Positions 34,692-46,249 of a stretch of DNA of 64,000 bases are shown here, one piece after another; the first letter of the stretch is position 1; the number at the start of each line of letters is the position of its first letter. The position numbers and the translations under genes were made by a program. The notes beneath the pieces were generated by a model. The model made no database searches and was not told where the DNA came from. It saw nothing but the letters and a program-made list of their open reading frames with translations. Source of the DNA: Ampelomyces quisqualis (taxonomy: Eukaryota; Ascomycota; Dothideomycetes; Pleosporales; Phaeosphaeriaceae); the NCBI GenBank assembly GCA_018398575.1, contig JAGTXZ010000018.1, positions 3,100,001 to 3,164,000 of the forward strand, given 5' to 3'.

Positions 34692-34990
34692 TGTAACAAG
34701 TACATGCAAACATATGTTACATCTAATACCTTATAAAGGCTTAGTAATAGATTATGTAGAAAGCTAGTAGATTAGAACTAAAAGCGCTCTAACAGCGCTC
34801 TAACTTAGCTACTACGCCTACTATAAATATAAGCCTATAGCATAGATAGAGGACAAGTTTCTCTTGTTCTTCTATACAAGACCTATAGGTGTATAGCTAA
34901 TCTAGAATCTCTGATACAACACGCACTTCTATATGCCTCTAATACGTATCTAATTTAATTCTGATAGCTGTACCTACCTGCGTTGTTACA
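34692..34990 (+). repeat. A2 3' LTR (299 bp)
   Basis: Same length and ends as the 5' copy. Followed by CTTTC. Confidence 0.93.
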
Positions 34991-34995
34991 CTTTC

Positions 34996-35721
34996 TAGTT
35001 TACAGGTACCTAGTTAACTATTCTAGCTACAGTAATATAATTAACTAGAGTAAGTGTAAGTTTGTTAATAAGTTAAGCTAAACGCGTACTAACATTTGCT
35101 CTAGTTAAATTAAACAAGAATAGAAAGCTAAGCTACTCTCTTATTACTAAGCTCTAGTTAGTCTTTGTTGCTCTTAAGTCTATAGGGAAAACCTTTAGGC
35201 CTTATCTATTACTACTTGCTGTTAGCTCTTACTTAAGAGATAAATAGGCAAGCTTAGTTATTAAAACTAATAGGCCTCTACACATTAACAAGTTGCTTTC
35301 TACGCTAAGCAATTACTTTAGCCTTAAGAATAACTCTAAAGCCAAGAAGTATAAGATCTATAATGCCTATATTAAGAGCTTAATTCTAAGCTATACTAAC
35401 TACGCTATTAATATAGCTTCTATTAAAGATAAGTCTAAGTACTTATATAGTTACTACGCAAGAGCTAGTTAGACGTTTAAGTCTACTAGCTTATGTATAC
35501 AGTTTAGGTTTTAGGGTAAGCTACTAAATAATAGTACTTGTAGTAACTGCTTATTCTCTTCTACTAAAGGGCAGTGTTTAATAAATTGTAAGTAGCTAAC
35601 GCCTTCTTAGTTATTCTTTTCTATTGTTTTTTAGAGTTATTTGCTAATTATTTATAGGCACTCTAGTTATTCTGCGTAGCGTTAAGGGCACTAGGGCTAT
35701 TAAGCTCTTTTACATTACTCT
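34996..35721 (+). pseudogene. B antisense ORF relic, first segment
   Basis: B internal sequence between A2 and C. The plus strand, opposite to B's gag-pol, holds a frame with few stops: Ser/Leu/Lys-rich with a cysteine cluster CSNCLFSSTKGQC. It resumes at 43,281 after element C. Confidence 0.5.
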
Positions 35722-35994
35722 TATAAGAGGGCTAACTCTTAGGGTAATTGCTACGTATAAAGGTTGTGAATTTAATACCTATAGCTAATACTAGGTCCTA
35801 AGGGTTTTATAGTAGCTATCTAGACTCTAACAGTTCTAGTCTAGAGCAGTGTTTGGGTTCTAGTCTAGAGCAGGATTTAGTTCTAGACTCTAGACCTTCT
35901 AAGGCGTTCTGGTGCAGAAGGTGCTAGGCCTCTCTGTTCTAGAACCTAAGGTTTTTACGTAACTAAGAGATTCTCTAGGCAGCAGCCTATTATA
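35722..35994 (-). repeat. C 3' LTR (273 bp)
   Basis: More heavily mutated copy; both termini show G-to-A or C-to-T relative to the right LTR. Confidence 0.9.
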
Positions 35995-36289
35995 GTATCT
36001 CTCTACTCTAGCGCTAGCGCAAGTAGGCTACGCGTTGCACTAAAATAAAAATAACGCTATTTAGAATAACAGTTTTGTATTTCTAACTCTCTTTTTAGAT
36101 AGAACGTATACTATTTTAAGCCTTGCGTTCTATATTATAACTTGCCCTATACTTTTGGCAGCGCTCTAGCGCATTTCCTATATTACCTTGTTATCTTTTA
36201 CAATACTATTATCTTTGCACGCTTCTTCTAGAAAGCGCACTTATAGTAAGAGTCCTACTGTAGTAAGTCTAACCTATCTAGCAGTATCT

Positions 36290-37160
36290 ATCTATGTTGC
36301 TAATAGTAATAGAAACTAGCTAATATTATTGTTAAGAGCGCGCTTAATCTGCTATACTATCTAGCCTACGCTATTTAGTAGCTTAAGGGCAAAGACTAGA
36401 AGTGCAAGATTACTCCTGTAGAGTTAACTTACTCTAGCTACAAGGTTAAGCATATTACCTATAGGCCTGTAAGTTATTTTAGTATTTTTAATTTACTTAG
36501 GCCTATTCTTATTGCTTTCTAGGTGCTAGACGTTCTTAAGATTGCAGTTATCTTGCTGTGCAACGCTTTGGCTATAGACCCTAAGCTTAAGAAGTTATTA
36601 ACTAAGTATTTTATAGCTAGTCTACGCTCTGGTTTTATTAAGAAGTTATAGGCTGCCTAGGCAAAGTTGCGCAGGAACAACAAGTCTAGCTACTAGAAGC
36701 CTACGTGTAAGGTTACAGAACTTAATACGCTAGTTAATATCTGCAGCCTCTTCTAGCAGGTTATAGCTAAGTAAGATTGTCTTAAGAAGCGCGTTACAAC
36801 TCTTACAGACACTGTTTATTAGGTTAAGAAGCACGTAAGTTTTTACCTCCTCTTATAGTCTGCATAACATTCTAGTAATATTTTTCTCTAGACTTATAAG
36901 GCAATGTACTAAATTGCTAACTTAGGTTTCTAGATAAGCTAGGCTAATATTCTGCTCTAAGATAGTAACGCACTTATCTGCTACCTTAACGCAATTAGTT
37001 TCTAGGCTTAGAGTGTCTAGCTTTACCCCTCTAAGAATACTATTATTACTTCTAATAAATTACTTACGCTTAAGCGTAAGGCTACTTTCTAAGTTAATAC
37101 TAATTGCAAGGGTAGCTACCTTAATTTGTAGTATTCTTTAGCGTAGCGTGTCTTTAGCGT
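36290..37160 (+). pseudogene. C antisense ORF relic
   Basis: Plus-strand frame opposite to C gag-pol, between the integrase region and the 3' LTR, broken only by TAG/TAA. Readable stretches include IAVILLCNALAIDPKLKK and SLRSGFIKKL: helical, lysine-rich. It has the same position and polarity as the antisense ORFs of A and B but no evident sequence likeness. Limits approximate. Confidence 0.5.
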
Positions 37161-38299
37161 TGTAGTAGGTAGTATTTTTGTAGTAATAGAACATTCTGCT
37201 ATAGTAACTGTTTCTTATTTCTTTATTATAACTAACTCTTCTCTATATACTACTACATTTCTGCTAGTTACTAGAATACCTAAGTCTATTTCTATAATTT
37301 CTTCTAGAGTTTTTTTATTATTGTGCTTTCTTTCTTGTTTTGTTCTGTCTAGTCCTTCTCTGTCTAGCTTAGTCTAGCTCTTGAATTCTAGCGTTCTTTA
37401 GCTAACTTCTCTGTCTTGCTCTGTGTCTAAGCTAGAGTTATAGTCTAACTCCTAGTAGAATAGCTGTAGTAGTAGCTAACCTACTACTTTTTCTTTTAGT
37501 AATTTGTTTTATTATAGATTGCCTCTTTATGCATTGCCTATTTCTAAAGGCTCTTAGTACTATTCTTCTTTAAGTTAAGCCTAGAACTATAGTAGTAACT
37601 GTTATCTACCTAGTTCTTTAACTTACCTTTGCTTAACCTTCTTTAAGGAATATTCTAATAATAGATTCTTGTTCTAGTCTAGACTCTGCTTCTAGAGTCC
37701 TAGCGCAGGTCTATTTAAGAAAGTTATATTAGTGCCCTAGGTCTTCTAACATCTAGAGTCTAGGCTTAGGTTAGAATCTAAATATTTATAGAACATTTTC
37801 CTAGTTTCTTGTGTAGCTTACGCTTAACTCTCCTCTCTCTTTCTCCTTCTCTATCTACTCCTGTAGGCAGTTTAGGCTGTCTGTTAGAGCTCTTCTTCTA
37901 GAGGCTTCTTAAGTATACTGCTATTATTCTTGTTTTCTACTTGCGTTTTATCTAGCTATTGCTGCAGGGCTGCAGTGTCCTTTACGTTCTCCCTAGGTTC
38001 CTATGTAGGTTCTGCATAACTAGCCTATTTAACTAAGTACTAAATTTGCGTTCTATAGCCTTGTCTTCTTTAGTAGTCTACTATAATTTCTTTAATCTAG
38101 TACTTCTTACTGTTAGCGTTGCTGTAGTTAATTACTGTATCTAGTTACTAGTTGTTAGACTTTTAATGCAAGAGTAGGTTCCTGCTGTTAGGTTTTAGAC
38201 AGTCTATATAGAACCTAAAGTAGACTCTAGAAGAAGTGCTAAGTTTTACTACGTGTAGAGAAATAACTCTTATAACAGTATATTTCCTATTCTTTTAAT

Positions 38300-41200
38300 T
38301 TAACTTCTTTAAGAGCTGCTTATTAGATATAGAAGCTCTGTATTGTAACTAGACCTTGTCTTCTATTCTATACTCTAGAGATTTCTATTAATAGCAGTTA
38401 GCTTATTATTCTTACTCCTGCTATGCTTCTGCTATCTTTGCTTACACGTAGTTAACAGTGTTTTTAAACCTTTTTACTAGAGCTTTTGCTACAGCTATTT
38501 TATTTTTCTTAGCTTTCTATTAACTGTAAAGGTCTTAAGTACTGTTTGCTTAAATTAGATCTGTATTATAGCTATACTATAGGAAGAATAGGCTAACGCT
38601 AGTAGAAGCTAAGTTTCTACCTGCAATAGGTATTTAGGCTACTAGGCACAAATAGGCCTAGTTAGTCTAGTTCTAGTTTACAAAGGCCTGCAGGTAAGCT
38701 TCTACTATGCTATTTATTCTTTCTATAGCCCTGTTACTTTGCAGGTAGTAAGCAGTAGATATCTGTCTCTAAATTCCTAGGTCTCTATATAGCGTCTCCT
38801 AGAATTAGCTAGTAAATTATAACCTTCTATCTAAAACAATAGCATTAGAGAGCTAGTAGTACACTACAACCTTTTTAAGAAACGCTATTGCTATAGTCTA
38901 TACTTTAAGGTTAGAGAGTAGTGCTAAGACTAAGTTCTTACTAAGCCTGTCTGTTACAACTATTAAGTAGCGCATACCCTAGCTTAGCAGAAGTCTAATA
39001 ATAAAGTCTATAGATAATTTCTTTTAGATCTAGTGTAAGAGCAGAAGCGGTTAGAGTAGTCTCTGTTTTAGTTTCCTCTAAGGTTTAGTTTAGCTGCATA
39101 TTATACAGTTTTGTATATACTATCTAATGCTTAATAATATGCTAGGCTAGAAGTAGTCTTAGGCAAGTATAGCGTAAGTGTTTTCTCTTTCTAGATACCT
39201 AGCAAGTAGAGAGTTATAGTAGTTGCTAATAATCTTAGTCTACAGTACTTTGTTGTAGAGTACCTATTTCTGCTCCTAATAGAGTAGCTAATTACTATTG
39301 TCTAAGGTGTACTCTATAAGAGATACTTTAAGGCTAAGGTTAGAAAGAAATTTCCTTTATTCTAGTTAGATAGCTTTTTATACTTTTGTGTATGCTTTGT
39401 TATTAAGAACTGCTAGGTTCTATATTTGTTTTGTTTTGTTATATTAAGCTAGGCCTTCTCTTAACAGATTGTAGAGCTACTTCTGTCTTTCTTAACCTAG
39501 AGGACGTTCTTTCTCTTCTCTAGAAGCGTCTATTCTGCTGTTGTCTTTGTCTGCAAGCACGTTTTTAGAGTTCTTTCTCTACTAGTCCTGCCTAGAGTGT
39601 CTGTTACTCTGCGCCCTTTACAGGTTTTAAACGCTTAGGAATTAGGTGCCTTTCTTGTTAGTTGCTCTGTTAGGTTTGCAGGCAGAGACTAGGAGTTAGA
39701 ACGTTTATAATTGTAATTGTTTATTAGCTCTACTTTGCAGAAGGTCCTGTTCCTTTTTTAATAAGGCATTAGCCCTGCTATTTACGTTGCTAGGTTAGTA
39801 TTAGAAGGTTATATTAAAAAGGCTAAGGAACCCTACCTATTGTATATACTATTCTGTTAACAAATGCGTTGTTGCAAAGTATTCTAAGTTTTTATAATCT
39901 ATTAACATAGTAAAGTGTTTTACGCGTTAGAGCTTAGTCTTCTATTGCTTAAGACACTTAATTACTGCTAACAGTTCTTTATTATATATAGTATAGTTAA
40001 CTTTAGCTACATTATTCTTAGAGAAATAGTAGGCTACTGCCTAGAGCAGCTTGTCTTTTCTGTACTAAGATAAGACTCTACCTGTTAACTATTCTAAGGC
40101 GTTATATTTAATTATAGTCTTAAGGTCTATATTAAAGTTTGCTAACAATAGTTTAGCAATAAAGGCCTTCTTAAGTTTCTAGAACGCAGCTTATTGTTCT
40201 GTTCCCTATTTAAAGTTTGCATTTTTTCTAGTAAGCTAGGTAAGTAGTGCAGCTAGTTCTAAGAAGTTCTTAATAAACTAGTAGTAAAAGTTAGCAAATC
40301 TAATAAAGCTACGTACTCCCTTTACAGTTTTTAGAGGTTCCTAAGACTTAATAGCCTTAACCTTTTCTAGGTCTATACTTATCTCTTTCTTAGCTTTAAT
40401 AATAAACCTAAAGTATTTTGTCTTCTTTACTCTAAACTTGCTCTTCTCTATGTTAAGATGCAGTCCTGCAGCGCCAAGCTTTTATACTACTTGTTTTATC
40501 TTCTTCTTATAGTCTAACTTAAAACTACTAGTGTAAATAAGTACATTGTTAATGTACGCAAAGCAAAAGTTATTAAGGTATTTACAAAGAGTCTAGTTAA
40601 TATAACGCTAGAAGGTACTTAGAGCGTTTACAAGTCTAAAGAGTGTTACTAGCTACTTGTATAGGCTAAAGCGCGTCTAGAAGGCTGTTTTCTACTTATT
40701 GCCTTCTATAATTCTAATTTTATAGAACGCTTAAATAACATTAACTTTTGTAAACTACTTAGCTTCTAATATCTAGGCTAGTGTTTCCTGTATAAAAGGT
40801 AAGGGGTACTAGTCTTTTCTTATTATAGCGTTTAGAGCGCAGTAGTCTACGCAGAACTAGAGGCTTCTACCTAGTTTTTTTGCAAACAAGACAGGCACTA
40901 AAGCGCTAGAACAGCTTACCTAGATAAAGCCTCTATCTAAGTATAACGTAAGTTCTTTGCGCAGTACTAAAAGTTCTTCTTAGAACATGCTGTAGAGCAG
41001 TCCCTAGGAGACTTCTACTAGTTTTCTATCTTTCTCTATTAGTTCTATTAAATAGTTAATAGATAGTCCTCTCTAAGAGAGCAGGAGGTTAGCTTCTATC
41101 TGTAAGAAGACTTTGTATTTGTCTTTTAAGTATTCTAAGAGTACTTTTCTAGAGTCTATAGCAACTTTTGTTTCTAAGGCTTTCTAGATGTCTACTAGAG

Positions 41201-42980
41201 ATACTACGTACAGGCCGATAGACTTGTCTTTCTATGCTCTACTAACCTAGGCAGAGTATACTGCTGCTGTAATGTTTTGCAAGAGAAAAGGCTTTCTACC
41301 TTTCTAGCTCTTAACTCTTGTCCCTATATAGTAGATATACACTAATATTTTTGCTAAGGCTATAGTAACATTATGCTAATCTATTTAGGAGCAGCCTAAT
41401 ATAAGGTTATACTTATTATCCTCTTCTAATTTGTAGGCCTAAATTGTTTTCTTGTAGCTATCTATGTTAATTCTTATTTTAACTGCTATACTTATTTAGG
41501 TCTAGGCGCCTGCAATACTTATAATCTCTCTTAGAGTTACTCTTATACGCTTTAACTTGTTCTTTTAGACAAATTTTACTAAAGTAATAGCATAAGTAAG
41601 GTAACCTGTATTAATTAATATAGATGTAATTACTAATTTATTAATAATTATGTATATAGTAATAGGTTCCCTGTCTAGCTATCTTGTTTAGAATTATTAT
41701 AATTTCTTCTTTTTCTCTAGTGTCAAATTATTGCACTTCTGTCTGCGTCTTTAGACAGAAGTTACTTGTTTTCTAAGCTTATACTTTTAGAAGTGCTTTC
41801 TACTTTATTATCTAGTGCTTTAGCTAAAGCAATCTTAACTAGCTTTGTAGGTAAGAATAAGTTACACTTACTAGCGTAATGTCTAGACTTGCTACAGCGT
41901 AGGTATAAATTATTCTGCCTTCTGTAGGACCTCTTCTTCTTTATAGCCTACTTTGCCTTTTTCTTGTTATAGAAGGTCTTGTTAGGCCTTCCTAAGTAAC
42001 CTTTTGTAGGCTCCTAGTCTATAGGTTTCCTAGCGTAGCTTTTCCTCTTTAAGTAGTTACTGCTAAGTTTAGCCTAGAATAAATTTTCTTTAATAATTGC
42101 TACCTAGTCTATTAAGTTGTAGATACTCTACTCTACTTAGGTATCTACTAAGATTATCTAGTCCTGCAGATCCTGCTGTATAGTATACAGGTATCTTGTT
42201 TTTAGGTTTGCTTTGTTATCTTCTTTGCCTGCGTTATAGGCTAGTCTTATAAATTTAGCGTTAAAGTTCTGTAAAGAAGTTTTGTTTTGTTAGATTATTT
42301 AGAGCTTTCTTTAAGCTCTCTCTGCGTATAGTTTGTCTCTAAATTAGTTGTTAAGGAACTTCTATAGTTTAGAAGCAGGCCCTAATAGGTTTTAAGTTAT
42401 CTAGAATAGGGCTACATTTGCAGCTGTTCTCTTAAGGTAGTTAAAGATGTACTCTGCCTAGAACCCTAAACTTGCACTATTATACTCTAATTTGTACTTT
42501 ATCTAAGTCTAGAATATACAATACTTTCTCTAGTCTCTGCTAAAAGCTTCTAGGTCTAGGACTTTATAAGTTTTTTAGATAGGTAGGTTTTTAGTAGGGG
42601 TTCCTAGGTAGCTAGAAGAGGTAGAGGAGGAAGACTAAGTTGTAAGTCTTGCAACTTGTTCCTATAGTAATCTTATAAGCTCTGCTAGGTTAGACCTAGG
42701 CTCTGCTAGAGCTTTCTCTTTATCTGCCTAGAATAGTCCTACGTTGCTTAGTTCCTGCTACGCTAACGCTCTCTTTAGTCTGTTTAATAATAGTTGTTTC
42801 TTAATCTATTATTCTTCTAAGTCTAGATACGCGTAGTTAATTATTTAATTAAATTCTAATTTAATTACTAACCTAGAGACGCCTGCGCGCCTTATCTAGA
42901 TAGCTTCTGCTATTATTTCCTAAACTGTTATTAGAACAGCTACTTGTTCTATTGTAGAGGTTACTAAGAGCCTTTTAGCC
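38300..42980 (-). pseudogene. C gag-pol relic
   Basis: Minus strand. The gag zinc knuckle at 41,864-41,905 reads YLRCSKSRHYASKC, with the first Cys changed to Tyr. Reverse transcriptase has FAYINNVLIYT around 40,540-40,560 (YINN at 40,545-40,556, expected YIDD). RNase H and integrase-like segments follow to about 38.4 kb. Stops occur throughout. Confidence 0.75.
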
Positions 42981-43002
42981 TAGTTAAGTAATTAAATTCA
43001 AT

Positions 43003-43275
43003 TGTAAGAGGGCTAACCCTTAGAGTAATTGCTACGTATAAAAGTTATAAATTTAATACCTATAGCTAATACTAGGTCCTAAGGGTTTTATAGTAGCTAT
43101 CTAGACCCTAACAGTTCTAGTCTAGAGTAGTGTTTGGGTTCCAGTCTAGAGCAGGATTTGGTTCTAGGCTCTAGACCCTCTAAGGCGTTCTAGTGCAGAA
43201 GGTACTAGGCCTCTCTGTTCTAGAACCCAAGGTTTTTACGTAACTAAGAGATTCTCTAGGCAGCAGCCTGTTACA
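43003..43275 (-). repeat. C 5' LTR (273 bp)
   Basis: Begins TGTAAGAG and ends CTGTTACA on the plus strand. Exactly the same length as the left LTR. Confidence 0.92.
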
Positions 43276-43280
43276 ACTCC

Positions 43281-46020
43281 TAGCCCTCTTATTCTTAATA
43301 ACTTGCCTTCTAAGAATTTGCGCAATTGCAGTTTACTAACCTTAGCAAAGAAGCTTAGTAGCTTTAGGGCTCTAAGTAAGTCTAGGCTGTTAGATTTTGC
43401 AAAGTTGTTAGCTAGGAAAGCTTGTTAAAGCCTAGACTTTAATGCTAGCAAGGTCTCTAAAAACTCTTCTAAAGCTAGCTACAACTCTAAGGGGCCCTTA
43501 GGTACTCTATCTTCTAGCAAGCGTTGCATTTCTAGTCTATCTATAAAAGGCTGTAGAGTTAAGAAGTTGCCTTGCAAGAAGGCTTAGTTAGATCCTAAGT
43601 TAGCTGTAGTTAATAAGAATGTTAAGAAGGATGCTAATAATACTATTAATACTATTACTAACAAGGCTTTAGCTTAGCTTAATATTAGTAGGCCTTTAAC
43701 TAGTGTAAAGCGTAGTGTTAATAATGCTAGCCTAGAAGCTAGCAATAGCAATCTATTACTTAGAGATATTAATATAGATACCTTAAGTAATAGCTTAAGT
43801 AGTCTAAATAACTCTTTTAACAATTAGAGTTTTCTATTATAGATCTTGTTTTTGTAGTAGCTTCTTGTAAAATTAACTCTTTTCTTTTAACGCATCTTTA
43901 GAGTTTATAGCTATACTAGAAGGCACTGCTTTTCTCCTTCTTCTACAAAAAAGAGGCTCTTTCTCTTTTTCTAATTTTTCTAATTAACTAACGCTCTGTT
44001 ACTACTGTTTATTATTTTTCTTTTACCTAACTAGCGCGTTATTAGGCGCGTTGTTTTAACTACGCGTTACCTAGGCTTTTATTAAATACTCTACTTTACC
44101 TTTACTTTTAGATTCTTACACTTTCTTTTTAAGCTTGTTAACTACCTTACTTAGCATAGATTTCTACGCTGCTGCTTAACATTGCCTGCTTATTTGTTTT
44201 CTACTGCGCCTAACGCTGCCTCTGCCTGCTTCTTAATCTCTTTATAGGCAATAGCCTAGTTCTAAGAGCAGCTTATAGCACTCTCCTACTTCTTCTCTGT
44301 CTAGTAAGGCTACTAAGGCTTTAGCTGTAGTGTATAAGCTGTTGCCTAAGCTGCTGCTGTTTAGAAAGCTATCTGCTAAGCCTAAGGTCGCTAAGAGAAT
44401 TTTGCTAGCTCTCTAAACTCTCCTAACAACTCCTCTACTGCCTCTACCTAACGCTGCTACCCTAGCTACAATTAATAAGCTTCTTTAGTAGCTTAAATAC
44501 GCGTTACTCTAAAATTCTTGCCTACGCAGTCCTATTTGCGTCTATTATACTTGCCTATTACTATTGCTTTAGAGTCTAGTAATAAGTTCTATAATATAGC
44601 ATAGTTAATCTCTAGAAATTTGCCTAGTTTCTTTAATAATAGCCTAAGCTTCCTTAACAGTAACCTAGGCTTTTCTAACAACAACTTAGGCTTTCCTAAG
44701 TTGTCTATTAAAGTTCTAACAACTCTCTAGGCTTGTAGTAAGCTAGCTAAGACTTAGGGCATAGGTAATAGTAAGCTTTAAGCTTAGATTGCTTAGTATT
44801 GCACGCTAACTCTAATAGCCTCTTTGCCTACCCCTTAGTCTGTTACTTAGATATCTTCTGCAAAGCTAATCTTCTCTAGTTATTGTAGTAATAAGACTTT
44901 TAAGCTATATATCTATAAGAAGGTTACTTTCTCTTATAATACTATCTATAACTAGCGTAAGCAGTAATTAAATAACTTGTTAGCTGTTTTAGGCTAATTT
45001 ATTTGTAGTTATAGTAATATTATCTAGCTAAATAACTATTAAGGTTATTGCTTAGCTCTAGCACATGCTTTTTAAGGTTAAAACTAATAGAAAAAGCTTC
45101 TCTCTACTGCTTGTTAACTGCGCCCTGTCTTCTAAGCTTATAAAAGAAAGTAGATGTATACTAGCTATCTAGTTTAACTTCTTTAATATAAAGACTAATA
45201 GAATCTTAGTTAAGAATTACTTTTGCTTAGGCATAGACTGCAACTTTCTTAAGAATAACCTAGCTATACTTATTCTATATTATAGTTAGTCTACCTGTAT
45301 ATACTTAGACCTAAGCTAGTATAATATTTAGCCTTACAGCTACTGCGCAAAGAGTAATTGCAAATACGCTTTTAGTAAGTATTATAGTATTATCTATAAT
45401 AGTAAGTAGCTACTCTATAGTGCTTATACTAACTACTTTTACAATATAGACTTTTAGGCTTACTCTTATATAGGTAAGTTGCTAAGTTCTGTTTAGAAAT
45501 ACTTTACTCTAGAACCTTATTTAGAATTGCGCTAACATTATAGTAACTTAGGTAATTTAAAGTAATCTGTTAATTAAAATAGCCTTAACGCTTACAACAT
45601 CCTGCTAACGCTGCCTATTTCTACTACCTAGAGTGTTAGGAAATATACGTCTTGCTCTTAGTTTCTTGTTTTAACCTGCTAGGCTACTGTAAAGTTTAAT
45701 TAGAGTTTGTTTGTTTAGAGCAGGCTGCTGCGCAATACAGCTAATAACAAGAGCTATTACAGTAGAGGGTCTTATGTAACTAAAGAGCTGCTAAACCTTT
45801 CTAATAATAGCAACTCTAATTTTAATCCCAGTTAGGCTGTTAAACTAGATTCTAAATCTAGGTCTAAAGATAAGGCTAGCAAGTCTATAGATACTATCGC
45901 TAAAAATGCTGTTAATAATAGGGATAAGGTAGAGGTTAATATTAATATACCTGTTAATACTAGTAATAATATTGCTGCTTCTTCTAAAGCTTTAGTATAT
46001 TTAGAAGTTTAGGCTTAAAT
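43281..46020 (+). pseudogene. B antisense ORF relic, second segment
   Basis: Plus-strand frame with long readable runs (for example DFAKLLARKAC, NNSNSNFNPS, AVNNRDKVEVNIN) rich in Ser/Asn/Lys, interrupted by TAA/TAG. With 34,996-35,721 it forms more than 3 kb of antisense coding in B. No domain recognised. Confidence 0.45.
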
Positions 46021-46249
46021 GCCCTGTAGCGTAGCGCTAATATAGCTTCTAAATAGCAAATGTATAGGCTAGTTTTAATAGTATTGCTTCTAATAGCTAG
46101 TAGGATTATTATAAGCTGCTTTATAATATAGCTTTTCCTATTGTCTACTTTTGTTCTTATAGATGCTTTAAAGCTATTTTAACAACTTTGTATTTAGACC
46201 TATTAAAGTTTAGGTTTTTTACAATACGCACTCTAACAGCTGTTTAGCG

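Larger units (their letters stand above)
27875..34990 (+). mobile_element. Element A2: RIPped chromodomain Ty3/gypsy retrotransposon (7,116 bp)
   Basis: Bounded by 299-bp LTRs starting TGTAACAAG and ending TTGTTACA, with a perfect target duplication CTTTC (27,870-27,874 and 34,991-34,995). It has exactly the length of A1 in opposite orientation, the two 5' LTRs facing each other 2,043 bp apart. It inserted into element B. Confidence 0.94.
35722..43275 (-). mobile_element. Element C: RIPped Ty3/gypsy retrotransposon (7,554 bp)
   Basis: Two 273-bp LTRs (TGTAAGAG...CTGTTACA, mutated to TATAAGAG...CTATTATA in the left copy). Target duplication is ACTCT/ACTCC (35,717-35,721 and 43,276-43,280), differing by one C-to-T. 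Coding is on the minus strand. A purine-rich AGTAGAGAGATAC abuts the left (3') LTR as a polypurine-tract candidate. Inserted into element B. Confidence 0.92.
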
